Of a stretch of 64,000 nt of DNA, positions 54,411-61,049 are shown in pieces. The position numbers were made by a program, and so were the translations under genes. Within the stretch, counting starts at the first letter, position 1. Each line of letters opens with the position of its first letter. A model generated the notes under the pieces. The model ran no database searches and was not told where the DNA came from. It saw nothing but the letters and a program-made list of their open reading frames with translations. The DNA comes from Azospirillum oleiclasticum (GTDB taxonomy: Bacteria; Pseudomonadota; Alphaproteobacteria; Azospirillales; Azospirillaceae), in the NCBI RefSeq assembly GCF_013423485.1, contig NZ_JABFFR010000050.1, forward strand, positions 1-64,000. Reading direction: 5' to 3'.

Positions 54411-55421
54411 CTATACCTCTCCCCGGGGGGAGAGGGTTGTTGGAAACAACGGGTCGGCGCCGCGGTCGGTGGCGGAGGCGTGATAGACGGTACGGCGCAG
54501 GGCGTTGATGGAGCCGAGCGGTTCGTGGGCCTTCAGCGCGTTCCACGGGCTCATGGTCAGGCGGTCGCCCGTGGGCAGCAGGGCGGACACCGATTGCGGC
54601 GGGATCTCCAGCCGAGCGACGCGGAGCAGGGGGCCGGTCCAGGGTACGCCGATGCGGTCGAGCGGGTCGGTCTCGCCCTGGCGGGGCTGGATCAGGAAGT
54701 CGAAGGCGAGGGGGCCGTCGTCCAGCGTGGCCTGGAGCCGCTCGGCGAAGCTGCGCCCGCGCGGCCGGCGGCGGGCGAAGGTCGCCGGGTCGGGCTGGCA
54801 GCGGTAGAGCATGGCGCCCTCACCCAGCCGGTAGGGGGTGACGCCGTAATAGGTGAGGCGGGCCAGGTCCCAGCCCCGCAGGTGGGCGCGGATGGCGGCC
54901 ATGATCAGCGCCAGATACTGCCAGCGGGTGCGCCAGGGCCGGAAGCCGGGCATCAGGTAGGACGGGACCAGCGCGGTCAGCGGCGTGATCGCGCGGGCGC
55001 CGTCGATCTTTCCGAAATACTCCACCGCCTCCGTCACGTCGCGGGTGGGGATGGCGGGCTGGCTGATCATCAGGAAATCCTGCTGGCCGGCGGGCGCGCC
55101 GTCGCACACCGGGCCCGGCACGCCGGACAGCTTGATGCCCAGGCCGCGCGTGTCGGGCTCACGGTCGTCGGCCATCATGCCGCTGGAGAAGCGCACCAGC
55201 GCCGGGTACTCGGCCGGCACGGCGAACAGCCCCTGCCGCAAGGCCGGATCCACCGGTGGCTCGACGCGGAAGGTGCCGCGCAGGCAACCGTGGCTCTTCT
55301 CGTGGAAGAAACGGGGCAGGGCACCGTCGGGACGCCGCCGCTGGAAGGTGCGGCGGAGAATCCCGACCACCTGTCCATGCATGGCGTCGAGCGGGCAGCG
55401 CGGCTGATCGGGGCCGGTCAC
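54411..55421 (-). CDS. Catalase-like heme protein
   Basis: 336 residues from a GTG at 55421 overlapping the stop of the MpaB-type gene. It carries the catalase-core beta-barrel start with the distal-His region (FFHEKSHGCLRGTFRVEPPV) and a substrate-channel strand (ALVRFSSGMMADDREPDTRG LGIKL, read in two parts). It is much shorter than true catalases (about 480 residues or more) and I do not see the usual RxxxY proximal heme ligand. It may be a peroxygenase- or allene-oxide-synthase-like relative. The C-terminus runs through a CCCTCTCCCC palindrome. Confidence 0.75.
   Translation of the reverse strand: MTGPDQPRCPLDAMHGQVVGILRRTFQRRRPDGALPRFFHEKSHGCLRGTFRVEPPVDPALRQGLFAVPAEYPALVRFSSGMMADDREPDTRGLGIKLSGVPGPVCDGAPAGQQDFLMISQPAIPTRDVTEAVEYFGKIDGARAITPLTALVPSYLMPGFRPWRTRWQYLALIMAAIRAHLRGWDLARLTYYGVTPYRLGEGAMLYRCQPDPATFARRRPRGRSFAERLQATLDDGPLAFDFLIQPRQGETDPLDRIGVPWTGPLLRVARLEIPPQSVSALLPTGDRLTMSPWNALKAHEPLGSINALRRTVYHASATDRGADPLFPTTLSPRGEV
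54416..54435. repeat. CCTCTCCCC/GGGGAGAGG palindrome
   Basis: Inverted repeat overlapping the last codons of the catalase-like gene; same family as the palindromes at 22515, 25217 and 41988. Confidence 0.5.
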
Positions 55422-56590
55422 AGGGGCGCGTCCTTCTCGGCGTGCAGATGCTCGGGCATGCGGTAGCTGATGCCGGCGGCGTCGTGGAAGGAGACGTCGA
55501 GCATACGCTGGAACTGGCCGATGCTGCGGCGCCGGCGCAGCGCCGGCACCATGCGGTAGAGCCAGCGTTCGCCCTGGTTCTTCCAGCGCAGCGTCGCCAG
55601 CACGCCGAAGGTGCGCGACGGCGGGTAGCGGAGCTGGTCGGCCAGCTCGTTGCCGATCAGCGCGCGCGACACCGAATAGATGCGCCTCGCCAGGGCGCGG
55701 CGCGCTTTCGGCTCGGTGATGCCGGCGACCACGGGGGCGGAGTTGATCAGGCCGTTGGCGAGCAGGATCGATTCCAGATCCGGCGGCGGTTCGCACAGGA
55801 TGCCGATGCGCTGGAGGGCGAGTGCGGACGCCTTGTCCTCGAACAGCAGCTCCGGCTCCACCCCCATCAGATGGCCGGAGTAGCGCCAGATCATCATGAA
55901 GGACGCTTCCTCCTCCGCCGACAACTGCACCCCCAGCATGCGGGCGCGTTCCAGCAGCAGGCCGGAGAAGGCGGCGGTGGCGAAGCCGATGTGGGCGGCG
56001 CTCAGCGGCACGCCCCAGGCTTCGGTGTCCCACTCCTCCGCTCCCGTCAGCAGGTGGCGGATGCGGGCGTGCACGATGCGGATGCGCACCGACAGCTTCC
56101 AGCCCTCGCCCTGGCGGTCGAGCCCGCCGGGCATGAAGATCTCCACCAGATGCAGGTTGTTCTGCTTCAGCCGCCGCACCCCCTGATCGACGATCCGGCC
56201 GGTGATGCTGAAGGATTTGGAGATCAGGGTGGAGAAGCCCTCGATCAGCACCCCGGCGACGAAGGCGCCCAGGAACATCTCGGAATGGCGGTGGAAGGCC
56301 CGGCAGCCGGGCAGCACCGCGTCGGGATCGAACCAGGCGGGCACCCGCTCCGATTCGGCGAAGAAGGCCCGCACCGCCTCCGGCGCGTCGGGGATGGCGT
56401 CCGGCCCGCCTTCGATCCCGCGCTGCATCCACTGGCGCTGGAGCGGGCCGGGGTGCTCCTGGAAGGCGGCCATCATGGCGTCCGCCAGCGGGTCGCCGAC
56501 GGTGGTGTTGCGCAGGTAGCGTTCGGCCAGCGCGGGATCGATCCGCCGCGCGGCGGCATAGCCGGCGGTGTAGTCGGTGGGAATGATCAT
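55418..56590 (-). CDS. MpaB-family oxygenase (DUF2236)
   Basis: 390 residues. DUF2236/MpaB-type features: FFAESERVPAWFDPDAV, CRAFHRHSEMFLGAFVAGVL, then WKLSVRIRIVHARIRHLL, the segment where Lcp-type rubber oxygenases place the heme-binding His, and VPLSAAHIGFATAAFSG. Related enzymes include latex clearing protein and fungal MpaB, which cleave carbon-carbon double bonds with a b-type heme. No signal peptide, so probably cytosolic or membrane-associated. Co-translated with the catalase-like gene. Confidence 0.8.
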   Translation of the reverse strand: MIIPTDYTAGYAAARRIDPALAERYLRNTTVGDPLADAMMAAFQEHPGPLQRQWMQRGIEGGPDAIPDAPEAVRAFFAESERVPAWFDPDAVLPGCRAFHRHSEMFLGAFVAGVLIEGFSTLISKSFSITGRIVDQGVRRLKQNNLHLVEIFMPGGLDRQGEGWKLSVRIRIVHARIRHLLTGAEEWDTEAWGVPLSAAHIGFATAAFSGLLLERARMLGVQLSAEEEASFMMIWRYSGHLMGVEPELLFEDKASALALQRIGILCEPPPDLESILLANGLINSAPVVAGITEPKARRALARRIYSVSRALIGNELADQLRYPPSRTFGVLATLRWKNQGERWLYRMVPALRRRRSIGQFQRMLDVSFHDAAGISYRMPEHLHAEKDAPL

Positions 56591-56988
56591 GATCGGGGTA
56601 CCGCTTTCCGACCGTTCCTGTTCGAACGATTGTGCGCAGGCACGCCGGCCGGTTCAACCGTCCTGGAACGGCGGACGTCCGTCGCCTTTTTACCGCATCG
56701 TGGAAATCCTCACCCGCGAAGACCTCCCATGCGCAGGCATGGGGTTGAGCGGGTGCGGCGCCCGGCGTAGAAGGGATGCTACCAGGCCGGGCCCCTCTGA
56801 CGACCCGCAAGTGTCGTGATGTCGGACTGGTGACATCCGGAGTGGCCTGTCCGCGTTCTCATCCGCCGATCCCTGCCGTCCGTTCCGTCCGTTGGCATCG
56901 CATGCCGGCGCCGGCGACGGGGGAGGGCGGGAAATCCGGCCCGACGCTCCGTTCTCGACGCCCTTATTTCACCCGAGGAACGGCGCAC
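56591..56988. other. 398-bp intergenic region between the MpaB-type gene and terC
   Basis: Divergent control space with no gene that I can support. Composition is GC-rich throughout. I looked for a yybP-ykoY (manganese) riboswitch before terC and did not see its conserved core. The inverted piece GACTGGTGACATCCGGAGT lies at about 56823-56841 but forms no convincing structure. Confidence 0.4.
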
Positions 56989-57648
56989 ATGATGGAAATC
57001 TTCACGGCCGACGGGTTCTCGGCCCTGATCCAGGTCATCCTCATCGATCTCGTGCTGGCCGGCGACAACGCCATCGTCATCGGGCTGGCCGCCGCCGGCC
57101 TGCCGAAGGACCAGCGCAACAAGGCCATCCTGATCGGCATCATCGCGGCCACCGTGCTGCGCATCGGCTTCGCCGCGGTCACCACCCAGCTTCTCCAGAT
57201 CGTCGGCCTGCTGCTGGCCGGCGGTATCCTGCTGCTGTGGGTGTGCTGGAAGATGTGGCGCGAGCTGCGCGCCCAGAGGGAGGAGACGCAAGGCGCCGAG
57301 GCGGTGTCCGGCGAGGACCTGGACGCCGACGGCAGCGTCGCCGGGACCGCCCCGCGCAAGACCTTCGCCCAGGCGGCTTGGCAGATCGTCATCGCCGACG
57401 TGTCGATGTCGCTCGACAACGTGCTGGCCGTGGCCGGTGCCGCGCGCGACCATCCGACCGTGCTGGTCATCGGGCTGGCGCTCTCCATCGCCCTGATGGG
57501 CATCGCCGCCAGCTTCATCGCCAAGCTGCTCCAGCGCCACCACTGGATCGCCTATGTCGGCTTGGCCGTGATCCTCTATGTGGCGGTCGAGATGATCTAC
57601 CGCGGCGCGATGGAGGTGTGGCCGCTGGTCAACGGCGGGGCGGTGTAG
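56989..57648 (+). CDS. TerC/YjbE-family integral membrane protein
   Basis: 219 residues from the ATG at 56989 (GAGGAA eight bases upstream). Two homologous halves, each with the family's acidic membrane motif: DLVLAGDNAIVIGLAAAGL and DVSMSLDNVLAVAGAARDH, separated by an acidic cytosolic loop (EETQGAEAVSGEDLDADG). About seven helices. The family is linked to manganese or other metal export or to metal loading of exported proteins; tellurite resistance is not implied. A strong terminator follows. Confidence 0.9.
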   Translation: MMEIFTADGFSALIQVILIDLVLAGDNAIVIGLAAAGLPKDQRNKAILIGIIAATVLRIGFAAVTTQLLQIVGLLLAGGILLLWVCWKMWRELRAQREETQGAEAVSGEDLDADGSVAGTAPRKTFAQAAWQIVIADVSMSLDNVLAVAGAARDHPTVLVIGLALSIALMGIAASFIAKLLQRHHWIAYVGLAVILYVAVEMIYRGAMEVWPLVNGGAV

Positions 57649-57657
57649 CGAGGCCAT

Positions 57658-57692
57658 ACCAGACCCGATGAGAAGACCTCATCGGGTCTGGT
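57658..57692. terminator. Terminator after terC
   Basis: Perfect 15-bp stem ACCAGACCCGATGAG / CTCATCGGGTCTGGT with an AAGAC loop, nine bases after the stop, followed by TTGGG. Confidence 0.75.
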
Positions 57693-57703
57693 TGGGCCGT
57701 TGA

Positions 57704-57770
57704 GGCCCCGCGCCCCCATGGGCGCGAAGCCAAGGCCCGCGGATGCGGGCCGCCCGGCGTCTGAGGGACC
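57704..57770. repeat. 67-nt structured repeat, copy B
   Basis: Same length and order as copy A at 2151. GGCCCCGCGCCC start, hairpin GCGCCC-CCAT-GGGCGC, GCGAAG, hairpin 2 GGCCCGC-GGAT-GCGGGCC, tail GAGGGACC. Hairpin 2 has different bases from copy A but keeps pairing and the GGAT loop. Confidence 0.7.
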
Positions 57771-57792
57771 GTTGATCGATCACGATCAACGG
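57769..57792. terminator. Hairpin downstream of recR
   Basis: CCGTTGATC / GATCAACGG, 9-bp stem with a 6-nt loop, ten bases beyond the recR stop on its coding strand. Possible terminator of dnaX-ybaB-recR; it touches the end of repeat copy B. Confidence 0.45.
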
Positions 57793-57801
57793 CATTTCAT
57801 A

Positions 57802-58395
57802 TCAGTAAGGCCGCCGCGCCTTGAGCGCGGCGGTCAGGGTGCCGTCGTCGAGATAGTCCAGCTCGCCGCCCACCGGCACGCCGTGGGCGAGGCGGGAGAC
57901 GGTGACGTCGGCACCCGCCAGCCGGTCGGTCACCACATGGGCGGTCGTCTGGCCGTCCACCGTGGCCGGCAGGGCCAGGATCACCTCGCGCACCGCGGGG
58001 TCGCGGGCGCGCTCGGCCAGCGGGCCGATGCTCAGATCCTCCGGCCGCACGCCGTTCAGCGCCGACAGGGTGCCGCCCAGCACATGGTAGAGCCCGCGGT
58101 AGGCGCGCGTGCGCTCCAGCGCCCACAGGTCGCCGGCATCCTCCACCACGCACAGGATGCTGCGGTCGCGGGTGGCGTCGGCGCAGACCGTGCAGGGGTC
58201 GCGCGTGTCGAGGTTGCCGCAGACGCTGCAGGTGCGGATGGCCTCCGCCGCCGTCGCCATGGCGTCGGACAGCGGCACCATCAGCCCGTCGCGCCGCTTC
58301 ATCAGATGCAGCGCCGCCCGCCGCGCCGAGCGCGGCCCCAGCCCCGGCAGCTTGGCCAGGAGCTGGATCAGGCGCTCGATCTCCGGTCCGATCAT
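57802..58395 (-). CDS. recR: Recombination mediator protein RecR
   Basis: 197 residues. HhH start (ERLIQLLAKLPGLGPRSARR), C4 zinc finger CSVCGNLDTRDPCTVC, Toprim domain (LCVVEDAGDLWALERT, YRGLYHVLGGTLSALNGV) and a conserved end (VSRLAHGVPVGGELDYLDDG). With RecF and RecO it loads RecA on gapped DNA. It follows dnaX and ybaB in the classic order. Confidence 0.97.
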   Translation of the reverse strand: MIGPEIERLIQLLAKLPGLGPRSARRAALHLMKRRDGLMVPLSDAMATAAEAIRTCSVCGNLDTRDPCTVCADATRDRSILCVVEDAGDLWALERTRAYRGLYHVLGGTLSALNGVRPEDLSIGPLAERARDPAVREVILALPATVDGQTTAHVVTDRLAGADVTVSRLAHGVPVGGELDYLDDGTLTAALKARRPY

Positions 58396-58423
58396 GAGGT
58401 CCGGTCTTCCGGTGGGCCGTGCT

Positions 58424-58747
58424 TCAGAACGGCAGCTTGAAGCCCGGCGGCAGGCTCAAGCCCCCCATCAGCTTCTGCGTCTCCGCCTGCACCTGCTGCT
58501 CGACCTTCTGCTTGGCGTCGTTGAAGGCGGCAACCAGCAGATCCTCCAGCATCTCGGTGTCGTTCGGATCGACGATCGACTTGTCCAGCTTGACCTTCTT
58601 CAGGTCGCCCTTGCCGTTCAGCGTCACCGTCACCATGCCGGCGCCCGACTGGCCGGACACCTCGATGTCGCCGAGGGCGGCCTGCATCTCCTGCATCTTG
58701 GCCTGCATCTGCTGGGCCTGCTTCATCATCTGGCCGAGATTCTTCAT
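58424..58747 (-). CDS. ybaB: YbaB/EbfC nucleoid-associated protein
   Basis: 107 residues. MKNLGQMMKQAQQMQAKMQE start, then GQSGAGMVTVTLNGKGDLKK, VKLDKSIVDPNDTEMLEDLL and VAAFNDAKQKVEQQVQAETQ. A small dimeric DNA-binding protein encoded between dnaX and recR; three bases after the dnaX stop. Confidence 0.96.
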   Translation of the reverse strand: MKNLGQMMKQAQQMQAKMQEMQAALGDIEVSGQSGAGMVTVTLNGKGDLKKVKLDKSIVDPNDTEMLEDLLVAAFNDAKQKVEQQVQAETQKLMGGLSLPPGFKLPF

Positions 58748-58750
58748 GGC

Positions 58751-60589
58751 CTAATACTCTCCGTCTTCATCCAGGGGATACAACAGGGCGTCGCGCACGT
58801 TGACGTCATCGACGTCCGGTTCCTCGTCGGCGGGCGGCTCGGCCGCGGCGACGGCGACGTCGCGCACACCGAGCAGGTCGGCGCCGGTGAACAGCTCCAG
58901 CGCGGCCTTCACCACCGGGTGACGGCGCGCCTCGGCGAGCAGGCGGTCGCTGGCCGCCCGCTCCTGCTCGGCCAGCGTGGGGTGCCCGACCGCGTCGGAC
59001 ACGATCACCACCCAGCGCCGCCCGGTCCATTCGGTGAGGAGCTGGCCGGCGCGGTTGGCGAGGTTGGGCGGGGCCGAGGGGCGCGGCCGGATCTCCAGCC
59101 GCCCCGGCTCCATCCGCACGAGGTGGGCGCCGCTGTGCAGATGGCCGTACAGCGCCCCTTCCCGGTTGTCGGCGAAGAGCTGGACGAGGGCGGCGAAATC
59201 GGCCGGCATGGCCGCCACCGGCTCGGCCTTCGCCGCGGCGGCGGGGGCGGGCGCCGTGGCGGACGCCATCGGAGCGGGGGAGGAGGCGACGGCGCGCACC
59301 GGGGATGCGGCCATGGCCGTGGCCCCTCCACCGGCACCGCCGCCGCGCGGGGGCGTGGCGCCGCCGGTCTGGCCCGGCGTCTGACCCTGGAGCTGGCCCT
59401 GGAGCTGCCGGATCATCTCGCCGGGGGTCGGCAGGTCGGCGGCGTAGGACAGGCGGACGATCACCATCTCCAGCGCCTGCTGCGGCACCGGGGCCGCCTG
59501 CACCTCGCCCAGCCCCTTCAGCAGGAGCTGCCACGCGCGGGTCAGGGCCGGCATGCCGAGCTTGGCGGACAGGGCGGCGCCGCGCGTGCGTTCCGCCTCC
59601 GGCAGGGTGGGGTCGGCGGCGGTGTCGGGCACCACCTTCAGCCGGGTCAGATTGTGCACGAGGTCGAGCAGGTCCTGCAGGATGACCAGCGGGTCGGCGC
59701 CCACCCGGTGCAGGTCGGCCAGGATGTCCAGCGCCTCCGCCGGCCGCGCCGACACCGCCGCCTCGAACAGGTCGATGACGCGCGAGCGGTCGGCCAGCCC
59801 CAGCATGTCGCGCACCTGCGCCGCGGTCACCGCGCCGTTGGCCAGCGCGATCGCCTGGTCCAGCAGCGACAGCCCGTCGCGCACCGAGCCGTCGGCGGCG
59901 CGCGCGATCAGCGCCGCGGCGTCCGGCTCGATGCGGGCGCCCTCCTTCTCGGTCACCCGGGTGAAGTGCTCCTTCAGCACCACGGCATCGACCCGGCGCA
60001 GGTCGAAGCGCTGGCAGCGCGACAGCACGGTCACCGGCACCTTGCGGATCTCGGTGGTGGCGAAGACGAACTTCACATGGGACGGCGGCTCCTCCAGCGT
60101 CTTCAGGAGCGCGTTGAACGCGCTCTTCGACAGCATGTGGACCTCGTCGATGATGTAGAGCTTGTAGCGGGCGGAGACGGGGGCGTAGCGCACGCCGTCG
60201 ATGATCTCGCGGATGTCGTCGACGCCGGTGTGGCTGGCGGCGTCCATCTCCATCACATCGACGTGGCGGTCCTCGGCGATGGCCCGGCAATGGTCGCAGA
60301 CGCCGCAGGGTGCCACCGTCGGCCCGCCGGTCCCGTCGGGGCCGATGCAGTTCAGCGCGCGGGCGATGATGCGGGCGGTGGTGGTCTTGCCCACCCCGCG
60401 CACCCCGGTCAGCATGAACGCCTGGGCGATCCGGCCCGACGCGATGGCGTTGGTCAGGGTGCGCACCAGCGCGTCCTGCCCGATCAGCTCGTCGAAGCTG
60501 CGCGGCCGGTACTTGCGCGCCAGCACGCGGTAGGCGACTCCCGCCTGCGCGCGCGATCCGGCGTGGGGATCGCGGTCGGTGTCGGCCAT
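58751..60589 (-). CDS. dnaX: DNA polymerase III subunits gamma/tau
   Basis: 612 residues from the ATG at 60589 (AGGA five bases upstream); a GTG at 60628 is possible. Clamp-loader AAA+ motifs: YRVLARKYRPRSFDELIGQD, Walker A TGVRGVGKTTTARI, a zinc site in CGVCDHCRAI, Walker B LYIIDEVHMLS and the sensor LKTLEEPPSHVKFVFATTE. A Pro/Ala-rich linker leads to the tau C-terminal domain. No slippery A-run is visible, so a separate gamma product by frameshifting is not expected. Confidence 0.95.
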   Translation of the reverse strand: MADTDRDPHAGSRAQAGVAYRVLARKYRPRSFDELIGQDALVRTLTNAIASGRIAQAFMLTGVRGVGKTTTARIIARALNCIGPDGTGGPTVAPCGVCDHCRAIAEDRHVDVMEMDAASHTGVDDIREIIDGVRYAPVSARYKLYIIDEVHMLSKSAFNALLKTLEEPPSHVKFVFATTEIRKVPVTVLSRCQRFDLRRVDAVVLKEHFTRVTEKEGARIEPDAAALIARAADGSVRDGLSLLDQAIALANGAVTAAQVRDMLGLADRSRVIDLFEAAVSARPAEALDILADLHRVGADPLVILQDLLDLVHNLTRLKVVPDTAADPTLPEAERTRGAALSAKLGMPALTRAWQLLLKGLGEVQAAPVPQQALEMVIVRLSYAADLPTPGEMIRQLQGQLQGQTPGQTGGATPPRGGGAGGGATAMAASPVRAVASSPAPMASATAPAPAAAAKAEPVAAMPADFAALVQLFADNREGALYGHLHSGAHLVRMEPGRLEIRPRPSAPPNLANRAGQLLTEWTGRRWVVIVSDAVGHPTLAEQERAASDRLLAEARRHPVVKAALELFTGADLLGVRDVAVAAAEPPADEEPDVDDVNVRDALLYPLDEDGEY

Positions 60590-60764
60590 GTCGGTCCTGG
60601 CCGTATCGGTGGCGGTGGTGTCGGTCACGCGTCCCTTCGGACCCTTGAGGCGGCTCGGCTGCGGTTCGGCGAGCCGGAGCATAGCGGCGCCGTCGCGCGC
60701 TGTCGCCCGTCAATTCCGCGTCGTCGGGCGTGCGGGGTGGGCGGATGGCGTGGGAGGATGGGGT

Positions 60765-60861
60765 GGGAGACTGGACGAACGACCCGAGCCGGAACTCGTT
60801 ACGGCTGCTTCCTTCCGGACCTGACCGGGTTGGCGAGGGACCCGTCCGCCGCCAGTCTCCC
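60765..60861 (-). ncRNA. ffs: Signal recognition particle RNA, small bacterial type (4.5S)
   Basis: Minus strand 97-nt hairpin: ends GGGAGACTGG and CCAGTCTCCC pair perfectly, and the apex carries the universal core GGTCAGGTCCGGAAGGAAGC followed by AGCC, with the GGAA tetraloop and the symmetric internal loop bound by Ffh. Lies upstream of dnaX on the same strand, a usual place in alphaproteobacteria. Confidence 0.96.
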
Positions 60862-60980
60862 GCGCCCAATATCGGGACCCGGCGCCGCGGATGCAAGGGC
60901 ATTCGCCACACCGCACCGCGTCACACAGCGGTCACGGCTACCCCCATCGATTTGGATTGCATGACGCGAAGACGTAATTA

Positions 60981-60996
60981 TAGTGTTGTAACACTA
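60981..60996. promoter_or_regulatory. Palindrome upstream of the chemoreceptor gene
   Basis: TAGTGTT-GT-AACACTA, perfect 7-bp arms, in an AT-rich patch 54 bases before the chemoreceptor ATG. Likely a protein-binding site at the promoter. Confidence 0.5.
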
Positions 60997-61049
60997 ACGG
61001 TTTTGGTCGTGATGAAAACATACGACGCCGTTTCGCAGAGGGGGGCATC

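Noticed and set aside
56591..56988. yybP-ykoY manganese riboswitch before terC
   Set aside because: Expected from family habits, but the conserved core sequences and paired elements are not visible.
58751..60589. Programmed frameshift in dnaX giving gamma
   Set aside because: No A-rich slippery site followed by a hairpin is visible; tau alone is assumed.
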